Origin: Gnetum montanum
Taxonomy: Eukaryota; Streptophyta; Gnetopsida; Gnetales; Gnetaceae
Length of the DNA stretch: 64,000 bases
Direction of reading: 5' to 3'
NCBI GenBank assembly: GCA_015680685.1
Contig: MNCI01038112.1
Location: forward strand, 130,531-194,530
Position numbers and translations under genes: made by a program
Notes under the pieces: generated by a model
The model's database searches: none
What the model was told of the DNA's origin: nothing
What the model saw: only the letters and a program-made list of their open reading frames with translations
Part shown: one piece after another, positions 1 through 11,200 of the stretch
Numbering within the stretch: the stretch's first letter is position 1
Layout of the letters: every line of letters begins with the position of its first letter

Positions 1-1796
1 TTAAAGATGGCCATTACTACCTCCTCCTTAGCCTTCCTGAATTATTCTTGAAGCTATTAGAAAGCTTCATCTCTTATTATTGTTGGGCTAAGGACTGCAA
101 GATTAGCAAGGTGGGCACATAGTTTGACAAGCTCTACACCTAAGCGTTGATTTTGTGCTTGAGTTGTTTCGAGTTATCCCTCTAGAATGATGCATTTGCC
201 CCTTGCCTCCAATAGCTCCAACAAGGTTGTGGTGATGTTTTTGGAAAAATCAAAGATATCTGGAATCAATTACCTAATCCCCACTAGTCGATTTAGCAAT
301 TCTTCATGCTAGGCTGCATTCAACTTCCAGCTAACCGTGCTTGAGGATGTTTGCACGTCTCTAAGTGCATATACATTTGGTATAGATACTGTAAGTGCAA
401 TGAGTGCTTCAATTACATAGTCAGAAACTACCTTAGTCTTCATCTCCTTCCCTTGGTGTTGCATCACCAAGAAAGTTATCCCTTTGCCTTCATCTAAGTG
501 CACCGAAAAGGTGGCAACATTCCCAAATATTTTTGGGAATAGATGGTGTTGATATAAGGAAACTATCACCTCTCAAGCATTGGCATTTGACCTTGTGGAC
601 AACTGCATTTGTTGGGTAGAGAAAATTGGTAAAATTTGCTCCATTTGGCTAACTATTCTAGCCACCTCATTAAGGTGACTCATTGCTGGTTGATATACAG
701 ATGGATCTGCAACACTCGTTCCTGCATGCTACTCTTGCTCACTCAAGGGCTGCTCTTAGATTTTGTGTAGGTGCTCAATGGCTGTGCAGGCTTCTAGCGT
801 TGTTTCTTGAGTGGATGGTGGTGATGGCTGCTCCTTTTCTTGAGTCATCATTGGTGCCTTATCTTTCATGATTTTAAACCATGAGGCCAAAGGAGCATGC
901 CTAATTATATCATTGGAGTAGTGGACGATTCTTACCCTTTTGCAAAGTTTTCAGATGAGGCATGGAAAGGGCAGGGTTTTCCTTCCACATTTGTTTTTCT
1001 TGAAGTGCTTTTTAATCTCCAAGTAGATGAGTTGTAGAAGGTTGACAAGAAATTTCCTACTTAGAGTTGTGCATGCTTGAGCAGAGAAGGTGGTCACCTT
1101 GCTTGGCCTCACTGTTGGATTGAGGTGATAGGCTACAATTTTGAAATAAATGCACTTCACTAGTGTGAGCATGTTGTACTCCTTACGGTCAACTTCATAG
1201 CATCATTAAGTTAACTCCTTTTTGGCCTTAGGATCATCTTTCATCAATAGCTCTGCCAATTGTGTCCCAATGTTAGGCAACCCTAGTGCCTACATGATAG
1301 CTTCGGCTGAGTAGGATACTTGAATATCCTTGATCTTGATTGTGGACTTCAACCTTCTATTGCTTTAAAAGAGGTGTGTCTCTCTGATGTACCACTCCCC
1401 ATTGGATCTGATGATTAGCCACATGGGAGAGGCTTGCAGTTGAGTCTTGATGTCTACTGAAGCTTTTTCTAAGAATGGCCCAAAGTTAATTTCTTAAAGA
1501 ACTGATTGTTGGATCTCTTGGGACCTAATAATGTCAAGGCAGGCTTGAGTTAAAGTGACTTCAAGCCTTGGTGTCGGTCTAGGCACTTCTCCTTCTTGTG
1601 ATTACTTAGTGGACACTTCTTCTTCTGGAATCTATTGAATAGATTCCACTTCAGGCTCCTCACAAAGAGGTCCCATTGCATGGATTGCCTTTGGTGGTTC
1701 TTGGGCTTGTTCTTGTTGGCCCCTTCTAGCTCAGGGCTGCCTCTTCCTTGGTTGAGAAAATTCTCCTTCCTGTGGCTGTTTTGATTTGAGTGCCAT
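1..1796 (-). pseudogene. ORFx of element A: plant-transposon-domain-like protein (partial)
   Basis: The start is taken as the ATG at 1796-1794, directly after a CAG splice acceptor. The reading begins MALKSKQPQEGEF, parallel to MTPKGKHTQEEGL in B. The domain core at 951-1172 contains YFKIVAYHLNPTVRPSKV, then FLVNLLQLIYLEIKK, then LPFPCLI; B, C and D share this pattern. It resembles the plant 'putative plant transposon protein' domain (Transposase_32-like), a family resemblance judged by eye. A second open stretch at 309-569 covers the middle of the protein. Several TAG/TAA/TGA codons and frame changes break it, and it runs off the left edge before most of the coiled-coil part. Its biochemical role is unknown; no catalytic motif is evident. 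Confidence 0.6.
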
Positions 1797-2272
1797 CTGT
1801 AATCACAATGAGACCATGGATTAGAAATCGTTGTGTAACATGAAGCAATTAGGATACCTTTATCCCTTAAGGATAGTTACACTTTGGCTAAGTTGTGATT
1901 ATGGCTAATTTAATTACTCCAATTATTATTTATTTATGTGTTATTATTAATAAATCATTTCGAAGGTTGTTGAAAGGGTTAACCTTTGGAAAAATTAATG
2001 TTTCTATATTATTAAGGTTATTAACCCTTTGGGGGAGTTAGAAAAATTTCCAAAAAATTTTATCGATTTTTCATTGGAAACCTTAAGGTTTGCAGCCCCC
2101 ATGATAAAGAGCTTACCTTTGGTAAGTGCAAGGTCGAAGAATAGAGTGATTTGGACAAACAGTTTGGAAGTTAAGGGCTCTGAGATGTTTTGGGTTCTGA
2201 AAAATTACAAAAACTCCTCGTGTGTTATGAGGCAAATGACAAAAATTTCTATGTGCATGGCGGTATATATAG
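1797..2272 (-). promoter_or_regulatory. Internal TATA box, 5'-UTR exon and intron upstream of ORFx (element A)
   Basis: On the minus strand a TATATATA box lies at about 2272-2264. A consensus donor AAAG|GTAAGC has its intron start at 2116, and an acceptor ATTACAG abuts the ATG at 1796. The intron would be about 320 bp. The TATA-to-donor distance is about 155 bp, the same as in B and C. This is direct sequence observation; transcription is inferred. Confidence 0.5.
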
Positions 2273-3864
2273 GACTTTTGCGATGTGTTAACAAGGCCTC
2301 GTTGATGTAACTATTGACCACCATAGACGACCATTGACTTTGATCAAACTTGCAAAATACAAAGATTTTTTGAATAAAATTAGGGTAAAATGAAAGCTCA
2401 AAAGGCCAAGAACAGTATGACAATATGAGAAGAGGGTGTTGAAGTTCATAAATTTGGAAAAATGGAGAAAAAGTGATTTAGGGGATGAATGAAACAAAAG
2501 GTTAAGGAGCACTGAGCGAAATACATAATGGAATATGCGAAAGATAGGATTGTGGCAATGTTAAAGGTAATGAACCTTAACTAATCAAGCCAAGAGTTAT
2601 GTAAGTGGGTCCTCCCCATAGCAAGCTCATGCCCTTGTTGCCCTTGCATAGCCTCAACTAAGGAGTCTGTGGGTCCCACAGTCAATTAATAGTCATGAAA
2701 AGTTAAGGACCAACCAAAAAGAATCTATCCAGGAATTCAAACACATCAGACTAAGACATAGAGCATAACATAGAACTTGATAGTGAGGTGAGTTATGGCA
2801 ACATGGATGGATGATAGAGAAGGTTCAATTAAATTCCAAATTTAGGTCATAAGAAGTCCCTTGTGGAAGTTGTGTTTAAAATGACCTGAGAAGATTCATC
2901 CTCAATCCAAACCAAAACCAATATCTTTTAGTGACTTCACATCACCACTCTAAGACCTATCCACCCACACGAGACATGAGAGTGCATCTACAAAACAACC
3001 ACCATTCCATAAGGAAAAGAAAAAAGAGAAATAGGAAGTGAGAGAGGGCATTAGTTAGAGGGGACCTTCAAGCATAGATGCATGTCTTTCTAGTTCCATA
3101 ACCAGTGCTTGTAGCCTATTTATTTGTCCAAGGGGTTTGCTTTGAATTCCCATCATTTTTTTAAATGGAAACCACACCATGCAAGGACTTATTCATTTAT
3201 TATGTCTAAGGGATGTGCTTTGAATTCCCATCATTTTATTTTGGATGGAATCCACATCATGCAAAGACTTTATTTAACTTCCTATTAATGGTTGGAATGG
3301 AATGGTAAGAAGTCCTTGAAAGACACTCAAGCACTCAAGCAAGTAGACAAAGAGTATTGAGTCCCCTTCAAGTCACACCCTTTACAAACCTTTGAATCCT
3401 TCAAGGTTACCAATTGATTAAAAGTTTTTTTAATGGAAGGAACCTCAAATTTCTAGGATAAGGAAAACCATAGAGTTGATTAGATGGGTGGATGACGTGG
3501 ACTCACTGCCTGTTCCATGGAAAATAAACCATGTCAAAGTCATCAGACATCAGAATTCAAAAATAGAAACCAAACATTGACAATCAAAACATTGAGCACA
3601 AACCATCATTAGTAAACAGCAACAATGACATTGTGTCCTGTGGCAATAAAGCGATTTTATTAGCAAAAATGAGGAAATATCACACTTGAACAAAACAAAA
3701 TGAAGTAAAATAAATAAGAAAGTGTAAAATAGTCAAGAAAAGTTTAAAGGTACTAACAATGATGTAAAATTAGAAAAAATTGAAAATTAAAAATTTGTAA
3801 AATAAATAACTCGCAAAATCAAAAATGTGAAAAAAAGTAGAAACATTAAGAAGCCATATGGATT
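2273..3864 (-). other. Non-coding spacer between pol and ORFx promoter (element A)
   Basis: AT-rich sequence of about 1.6 kb with no coding signal. It is homologous to 11250-12830 in B and 28640-30230 in C. It includes the conserved segment with GAGATGGCCAT near the end of pol. Within it are two diverged blocks near 3111-3180 and 3190-3270, both containing TTTGAATTCCCATCATTTT, a local duplication of about 80 bp. Confidence 0.5.
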
Positions 3865-4488
3865 GTTAGCATGGATGGCCATCTCCCCCATGAATGAGTT
3901 GGAAGGAGAAGATTCAAAAAATGGAACTTGGTTTTCCATCCATTGAGGTGATCGTTGCACTAGCCTATCTTGGCTCTAGGAAAGGTTTTACATGTCGAAT
4001 GTTGACCAACAATTTTTATTTAGGCTTTTAGGCTTGTAGATCAACATGACCCTAGAGGGAATGGTTTGATTAATTATATAAGGTCTCTCCCATAATGTTT
4101 GCAATTTTTCCTTTTGAGGTACATGTGTGGGGTTCCATTAGAGGACCTTGTCTCTTGGTTGAAGTTTTACCTTTCATATTCTTAGGTCATGACGTTGCTT
4201 GTTGAATGCCTTGTGTACCTCATTCAAAGATAGGGCCACTAATTGATTTTTATCTAGCACATTTAGGATAGTTAATCTTTCTTTTTGTGCTAGACTTAGG
4301 TCAAGATTTAGGTCACAAGATGTTGAGAGTGTACGGAGCTTGGATTGAATCGATAGCATTGGAAGTTTTCTGTACACCAACTTGTAGGGAGAATAGCCAA
4401 TAGGAAGTTTCCATGTTAAATGATAAGCCCAAAGGGCATCATTAAATTTTGTACTCCATTCAATTAGTGGGTCTTCTTTCCACAAGCA
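3865..4488 (-). pseudogene. Integrase C-terminal fragment (element A)
   Basis: The open stretch 4174-4500 reads FNDALWAYHLTWKLPIGYSP, followed by KLVYRKLPML and SLAQKERL. These are the conserved residues after the catalytic Glu in Ty3/gypsy integrase. Further down, YKPKSLNK near 4030 matches the pol C-terminus in B and C. The Zn finger and DDE catalytic residues are missing because the copy is truncated at the junction with B. No chromodomain follows, which fits an Athila/Tat-type element rather than a chromovirus. In an intact element this domain would bind DNA during insertion. Confidence 0.75.
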
Positions 4489-4499
4489 TGAAGATGTCA

Positions 4500-6890
4500 A
4501 ACCACCAGTTCCATAAGAGTGTAAAGTGGTACATACTCATCTAGATGAGTATGTACCAGACTTCACCTTCATCCTACATCAAAATGAATAATTGCAATGG
4601 CGTGATATGGAGAGCAATGTTGTATTGCCCCTTGATCAATTTGTGCCAGGGATGCTCTTCCAAACACTTTAAAAGTTGAGCATTCTAGATCTTCATGAGG
4701 AATATGTTTTGAATGGTTATGACACTTGAGAGTACCATCCCATTAAAACACAACACAAGAGAGATCAACACTAGGAGAAGCATCACAAGTTTACAAAGGG
4801 AAAGCACTTTAGTAATTGTTTGTTCCTGTTAAGCTAAGAAGATAATGTGGATCCTCCCCTTGAGGATTTTCCAACATGAAGAGTCTCCACACTCTATTAT
4901 TAGTGGTGAGGGTGTGGCTCTGAACCTACAATCTACTATTTATAAACCGGGTTCAGAAAAAAGTGATAGTTAAGGTAGGAACTTAGGTAAACATCATAGT
5001 GGCAAAGCATCTAAGGATGTTGGTCGTAATGAGCAAAGAGTTGGTGGTGGATACTGTGATGGTAGTGGTGGTTCACCTTCCTCTTCATCCTCTTCATTCA
5101 ATTTAAAAAATTCCTCTTCATCTTCAGGTTCTAATAGAAGCTGCTAGAGAAATAATCGTGATGAAGGTGGTCAGTGGGAAAACAATGATCGTAGAGCCCA
5201 CCAAGAACGAAGGGGTGACAAAAACCATCATCGGCATCATCAACACAATCATGATAAGGAACCTCTATTAGTAACTCGAAGCATGCTTAACATTGTAGAG
5301 GTCGTTAAAGTTCCAACTAAGCATGTAAAAGATAGTTGGATCAAGTGCTTAGACATGAAGAATATCCCATGATTTGAGGGGGATACAACTCTAATCCATA
5401 GAATCATATACAAGATTTTCACAATGCCCGTGCCTTACAAAACATTGAAAATGACTAGTAGAAACTCAAGATTTTCCACAGGACACCCATCAAGAAAGTT
5501 GAAAGCTGGTATCGATCCTTGGAGCTAGAATCCATTCGCTAATGGAGTACCATGTTAGAGTTGTTTAATGATAAATACCATATGTACTTCAAAGTGTCTA
5601 ATTTGAGAAGGAAAATCCAAGGCTAGAAATAGAGAATTCATGAACCCTTGGATGTTACCATGGGTAGATATTATTCACTCTTACATCAATGCCCTGGCCA
5701 TGGCTATTCTCAGAGGGAATAGCTCTGCCACATTATAGATGGGCTTACAGTAGAAACTAGAAGAACTCTTGGAGTTTATGCCCATGAAAAACTATCTAAA
5801 TTAAGAGCTCATTAGATCCAAAGGCTTATAGAGTAGGTAGCAAAAGAAAAAGGTGAGTTGCAAAAAAAAAAAATTACATAAGAGTATAATAGGAACCCTT
5901 CCATCAGGAAACGAGAGGTCTGATTTTGTGATGAGGAGGAGTCACCACTCGATGAAGTGGTGAATAGGAAAACCTTGCCCATCCAAAAATCTATTTTTGA
6001 TATTTCGACAAAGGTTGATAAATTATGGGACTCTTTGGATGAGAAGTTCCAAATTGCTATGAAGATTACTAAAGCATCAAAAGAACAAAATAGTGATTGT
6101 AACCGTAGGAGGCCCAAAGAAGCTGAACATACCTACCAAAAAGGAAAGGGCAAAGATGCTGTAGTAGAAGAAGTTGTGGAGACCGACTTTGAAGATGATA
6201 CTGGTTGTGACATCTATTAATACGAACATCCAAAGAGATGTTGCTCTATGGTGTCACACTTACAAGAGTATGGGGTGTATGCATTACATCCTTAACCAGC
6301 ACGTAGGCAAGCATCTAGACAATTGCCTTATCCTCAAGGTAATCCAAGGAAGTTCCACCAACAACAACAAGCTTATTACCCAAGTGGAGCTCCACCACAA
6401 CCCTATGAATAATAACAACAATGGCACCAATCACAATCATGGGGAATGCCACTGCCAAGGAAGCAGTACCATTATAGGCAACTAGATCCATACAAGTATT
6501 ATGTTCAGCAATCCATCTCTTCATGAAGTTCTACAAGCCATGCTGTATTTCAACATCACTATTACCCTCTAGAGTACCATTGGACACATTCACCATCTAC
6601 TCAGGGAGAGAACCCATATCCATACCATCCTCTACATCTATATGAACACATTCCTTTACCCTAAACCCAATTACCTCTTGCTTCGTATATCCAAGGAAAA
6701 ATTCCTTCATAGTTGCAACAATGAAATGCTACGAGGGTTGTACATTCACACCTAGTTTTTCCACTGAGTGGTTCGGACAATTGATCTAGGAAATGACCTT
6801 TTTCCTAACCTAACAATCCTTCCAAACCCTCACAACCTAATACAACTAGTTGCCTTGCATCTTCAACACTTTCATCCTTTGCATCAAATA
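4500..6890 (+). pseudogene. gag polyprotein region, element B
   Basis: This would form the virus-like particle. Reading frames recovered in pieces include HTHLDEYVPDFTFILHQ near 4540, paralleled by C at 22570 and E at 41220. A Ser/His/Asp-rich low-complexity region follows near 5080-5280. The structural core near 5520-5770 has the pattern EPLDVTMGRYY (also in E). The basic region at 5957-6220 reads KRRPKEAEH-like after a coiled stretch. A degenerate C-x2-C-x3-H-x3-C cluster lies near 6208-6240, followed by a Gln/Tyr/Pro/His-rich tail around 6350-6530. Many TAG/TAA codons interrupt it. Matching frames in C and E support gag identity; I assign gag by position and composition more than by a strong motif. 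Confidence 0.65.
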
Positions 6891-6892
6891 GA

Positions 6893-7895
6893 GCTTAGAA
6901 CTTGTTAGCATGTAATAAGGTAATCAATAATTAGCCACAGAATAAGTGTAAAAATGATAAAGCAACGTAAGTAAAAAAAACAACATGCATACGAAGCTCA
7001 AGATCTACTTGCTATATGTGGTCCACCATATCCTTTACAATGTCTTTCATGAAGGCAAATTTATCTAGAATCTCTACCCATGGCTTCATGTGATGGACAA
7101 GCATGGGTGGTGGATCCCTAGCAGGAACATTTGAGGTTGTAACCCAACATGGTACAATATTTAGCAAAGACAAAATAGCCAAAGATGCAAGAGCAAAAGA
7201 TCAAAAATAATGACAACTTAACGCACTTACCTAGCAAATCCTTAGGCATGAGTGCAGGGGGATCTCCTAGCTGCACACCATCAAAGAGGCTATCAAAATC
7301 ACCCTCATCAAGGTGGAATAGCCCCTCTACATCAAACTATTGGAAGGTCTCGATGGCCTCATGCAACTCCTCTCTAGGTGCCTCCTCCTAGTTAGCCTGA
7401 GGAGGGGTAGTCTCTACCATTGCTATTGCCGCTACTTATACAACCCTCTCACCTAACTCACAAACATTGCATTATAGCATTAGCATAATAAAATAAGAAA
7501 ACATAAAAAATCATGGACATAGAAAATTTAAAAACNGAAAACATAAAAAATCATAGACATAGAAAATTTAAAAACAAATTTATCTATCCATGTACTAACC
7601 TACAACATCTGTGCACAAAGTGGATATCTTGAGGTAGATTTTCTTAGGGCCCACCTATCGAACCATAGGGGTAGCCTCCTCTGCTGGGGGCAACCTCTTG
7701 ATTTTTACCTTGGAAGGCCCTAACATTTCTACAATATAATGATTGTCTTGGTTCACATTTGCAATAATAACTGTGGGCACTCACCCATGCTGTCATGGAA
7801 ATAATGTGACCATGACTATCCCAGATGAGCTTTGGACATAACTGAGTACGACTCATCAATCTCCTCTAGAAATCCTATGTGCAAGTGGTTGTGAA
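6893..7895 (-). pseudogene. Insertion in element B: fragment of a multi-exon transposon gene (antisense)
   Basis: Element C runs directly from the gag tail into protease (about 24920-24940), whereas B has about 1 kb extra here. On the minus strand the extra DNA holds exon-like pieces. One at about 7850-7590 reads DNHYIVEMLGPSKVKIKRLP. Another at about 7440-7231 ends at a G|GTAAGT donor. A third at 7117-7011 starts after a CTAG acceptor and reads MKPWVEILDKFAFMKDIV. The last matches VEPWAKAPDKFTFMHGVI in the plus-strand gene at 63559-63672, with the same upstream splice position. It is therefore a piece of the same multi-exon gene family. Function is unknown. A single N at 7536 with duplicated flanks may distort its length. 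Confidence 0.55.
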
Positions 7896-8480
7896 CAAGT
7901 GCTTCACCACAAGTACCCTTCAAATCAAATGCCACCTCGAATATGCACTATCATGGTAACTCATGCTATTTCCAATTGGATCAAGGCAGGCAGTCTTTCC
8001 ACAAAAAGATCTAACCCAAGAAGTCCTCTCATTTACTTACAGATCACTGGATATGAGCCATGCAAGGCTCTTCTTAATTTTGGTTCCAGTGTCAATGTCA
8101 TCTCCCATGACATGTACAAAGCCTGGAACATACCACCTCTCAAGAAGAGCAATATCTGTTTAGAATTAAAAGACCAATCAATCATTATTCCTTTTAGATT
8201 ATTGGAGGACACTGTGATCATAGTTAGTGGGTGATCTTATCCTACTAATTTTTTGGTGATCAAGGTCAAAGATTACAAAGGTGACTTCCCCATCATTATG
8301 GGAAGGGCTTGGTTAAGCATTGTAGATGCATGTATGGGTTTAAGGGATCTATCCTTGGAAATCCCTAAGAAAAATGAATTTGGATGATTGGAGAGGAAGC
8401 ATATTCCATGCATCACATATAGCAATAACAGGTGTAATTGCGTGCACAAGATTTGATCCATCAAAAGTACATACATTAAA
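7896..8480 (+). pseudogene. Aspartic protease region, element B
   Basis: The open stretch 7899-8234 reads YEPCKALLNFGSSVNVISHD and continues MYKAWNIPPLKKS. This is the retroviral-type aspartic protease site followed by the conserved downstream strand. The catalytic Asp is replaced by Asn (LLNFGS; C has LLDSSYS), a G-to-A change. Next comes FPIIMGRAWLS at about 8285-8320, the usual I-x-G-R-x-W/F-L motif of Athila-type proteases. The enzyme would have cut the Gag-Pol polyprotein. A TGA at about 8232 and a TGA near 8385 interrupt the frame. Confidence 0.75.
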
Positions 8481-8890
8481 GCATGCAATTAGTGTGCATA
8501 AGAAATAGATATTCAAAGGTGTCTGTACACAATAGCCACAAAACAAGAGGGCACCCAATGGCTGACAACTGACTCAGAAAATAGCACATTATGCATGGAG
8601 CCAACTGAGAGCTTAACATGTGCTTATGTTGAAAGCATGGATAAACTTGAACAAGTTCATCACCAACTCTTTGATGATGAAGATGATGATACCTATTGGG
8701 GAGAGTTGGAAATCCCTGATAACTTCAAGCAGGTGCCCCTAGAGTTGAAAGCTCTACCAACCAACATGAAGTATGCATTCTTAAATAGTGCTAAGCTGAT
8801 CATAATCAATGTCAAACTTGCTCTTGAACAAAAAGAAAAGGTGTTAAAGGTGGTTAACAAATGGTCAATAGCCTTTTCTTAGTTATATCT
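8481..8890 (+). pseudogene. Protease-RT linker, element B
   Basis: The open stretch 8595-8882 reads MEPTESLTCAYVESMDKLEQ, then an acidic run FDDEDDDTYWGEL, then VPLELKALPTNMKYAFL. The last part is the N-terminal strand of Ty3/gypsy RT (LP..LKYAFL in relatives). The same segment occurs in C at 25615-25900. It lies in frame with neither neighbour because of stops and small indels. No separate function is suggested. Confidence 0.6.
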
Positions 8891-9640
8891 CAAGCTAAAT
8901 AGAATCGATCCAAGGATATGCCAGCATTTCATTTACACCGACTTGACCATGAAGCCAAGAAGGTAGATGTAGAGGTGGCTGAACCCTAAATTGAAGCAAA
9001 CCATCAAGGAGTAGGTAGAGCAGCTCCTCAAGGAAGGGTTCATTTATCCCATCACAGATAGTGAGTGGGTTAGCCCACTCATAATTGTGCCAAAGAAAGG
9101 TGGTAATTGGTAGCTCTACATCAACTTTAGGTTGTTAAATATGGCAACATTTAAAGATCATTTTCCATTACCATTTGTAGATCAAGTGTTGGATACCATA
9201 TTTGAGATTTGTTATTATAGCTTCTTGGGTGGTTATAATGGCTATAACAAAATCCAAATTTTACTAGAAGATCAAGCCATGAAAACATTCACAAGTCCTT
9301 GGGGAACTTTTGCATATTGTAAGATGCCATTTGGCCTATGCAATGCTCCTATAACATTCCAACGCTTAGTCCCAAGTATTTTCCAACAACATATTGGTAG
9401 TGGGGTAGAAGTCTTTATTAATGATTTTTCTACCTATGGGGCTACATTTGAGCAAGCCTTGGATCACCTTGAGTAGGTATTGAAAAGATGTGTTGAAACA
9501 AACCTTAGGATCAATTGGTAGAAAAGAAATCTAATGGTCCAAGAAGGCATAGTATTGGGGCATAGAATAACTTAGGTAGGGATTGAGGTAAACCTAGAAA
9601 AGATAAGGGTCATCTAAGGAATTACACGTCAATAAGAGAC
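8891..9640 (+). pseudogene. Reverse transcriptase, element B
   Basis: Conserved blocks in order: LLKEGFIYPITDSEWVSPL and VPKKGG near 9030-9110; DHFPLPFVDQVLD near 9155; GYNGYNKIQI near 9230; WGTFAYCKMPFGLCNAPITF near 9300-9360; then the active-site strand. The last reads VFINDFSTYG at about 9411-9440, so the first Asp of the x-x-D-D box is Asn. In-frame stops include a TAG at about 9112 where C keeps CAG. It would have copied the element RNA. The block pattern is closest to Athila/Tat RTs. Inactive as it stands. Confidence 0.85.
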
Positions 9641-9699
9641 AATCAAAGATGTTAGATCATTCCTTAGACACACTAGCTACTAGTGGCATTTTATATAAA

Positions 9700-10300
9700 A
9701 TTTCTCTAGAATTGCAAAGCTATTGGTCGAGCTTATAAAGAAAGATGCTCCATTTGTTTGGACCAAGGAGTGTGAACATGCATTCCAACTACTAAAGGAT
9801 AAACTTGTAGAAACTCCAAATCTATAGGCATTAGACTAGTTTAGACCATTTCATATAATGATAGATGCATCTAATTATTCCTTGGGANTACCATTTCATA
9901 TAATGATAGATGCATCTAATTATTCCTTGGGAGTTATGCTTACATAGTTGGATGATAAGAAATGTCCATACTACATCCACTATGTGAGCTAAAGCATTGT
10001 GGATGCATAATTGAATTACATCATAACTGAAAAAGAACTAATGGTAGTCGTGTATGCTCTCAATAAGTTTAGGAACTATGTGCTTGTTTATAAAGTATTT
10101 ATGCACACAGATCATAGCGCCATCCTCTTCTTAATGAACAAGCTGATAGTGAGTCCTTGTATCATACAATGGCTCATGATCTTGCAGGAATTTGATCTCA
10201 CAATGGTAGATCGAAAAGGGAGTAAGAACATGGTCATTGACCACCTTTCTCGATTAAGATGGGATAATAAAGAGGAGGTGAGCCTTCTCTCTAATTAATT
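9700..10300 (+). pseudogene. RNase H domain, element B
   Basis: FHIMIDASNYSLG near 9850 and again near 9895 marks the first catalytic strand. It is doubled because a single N at 9888 joins two copies of the same 42 bp. The open stretch 10011-10298 continues ITEKELMVVVYALNKFRNYV, then FMHTDHSAILFLMNK, and ends with DHLSRLRWDNKE, the normal end of Ty3 RNase H. Only one RNase H is present, unlike element G. It would degrade RNA in the RNA/DNA hybrid. Confidence 0.8.
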
Positions 10301-11200
10301 TCTAGAAAAACTCCTCTTTATGGGAGTAATAAATGACTAAGTACCCATAGAAATAAAATAATACAATGACATCCTCACTTACCTTCTCACTCAAGAGATG
10401 TCACAATCTAGACTTTAGGAAGAAGAAATAGTTTTTTCATTGGGAAAAGTACTTCATGGAAATCAACAGACATCTTTACAAGGTATGTGCCGATGGCCTA
10501 GTTTATTATATGCACTGATTTCTAATAATGGAAGTCATTTTATAGGTGCCACTTTTAGAAAGTTAATGCAACGCTTGGTGGTTGAACATAAATTAATAAT
10601 ACCTTATCACCCCAAGCCAATGGTTAAGCAAAGTTAACTAACTAGCAGATCACAAAGATCCTAACAAGGACCATAAGCAAATATAGGAGGGATTGGAGCA
10701 CAAAACTTAACGATGCCCTATGGGCCTACCACTCAACATGAAAACTTCCTATTGGCTACTCTTTCTATGAGCTAGTGTATGAAAAATTTCCACTGCTCCC
10801 AATTTAATTCGAGTTTCATATACTCTCAATAGCCTATGACCTAAATCTTGGCCTGAGTCTAGCACAAACAAAAAGATTGATCAACCTAGATGTGCTAGAT
10901 GAAAATTGACTAGTGGCCCTATCTTTGAATGAAGTGCACAAGGCATTCAATAAGCAATGACATTACCAAAGAATATAGAAAGTGAAATTCCAATTGGGAG
11001 ATAAGGTTCTTTACTAGAATCCCACACATGTACCGTAGAAAAAAAATTCCAAACATTATGGGAAGGACCTTATATAATTGTTGAAACCTTTCCTTCTAGG
11101 GCCATGATCATACACAAACCTAAAAGCCCAAATAAAAAGTAGTTGGTCAACATCCAACAAGTGATGCTTTTCCTAGAACCAAGACAAGCTAGTGTAATAA
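10301..11200 (+). pseudogene. Integrase with internal deletion, element B
   Basis: The N-terminus aligns with C until about 10505 (FMEIN..LYKVC.DGL). It then jumps to ALISNNGSHFIGATFRKLMQ, which corresponds to position 27890 in C. About 420 bp are missing, covering the HHCC zinc finger and the first catalytic Asp. The later part keeps VEHKLIIPYHPK and, in shifted frames, the DALWAYHST-like and TLWEGPYIIVET-like C-terminal blocks up to about 11160. The start of the non-coding spacer (GGGGGAGATGGCCAT) follows. The enzyme cannot function. Confidence 0.8.

Larger units (their letters stand above)
1..4488 (-). mobile_element. Element A: truncated Athila-like Ty3/gypsy retrotransposon (3' half, inverted)
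   Basis: Read on the minus strand this runs: integrase C-terminus, long spacer, TATA box, 5'-UTR intron, ORFx. The same order is found on the plus strand in element B (about 10.7-14.9 kb) and element C (about 28.0-32.2 kb). The element is cut at the left window edge inside ORFx and at about 4488 inside integrase, where it meets element B head to head. No LTR of A is in the window. Assignment rests on translated similarity to B and C, so family membership is firm while exact borders are not. Confidence 0.8.

Noticed and set aside
951-1172. Short open frame as a host gene
   Set aside because: It is part of ORFx of element A, with clear counterparts in B, C and D.
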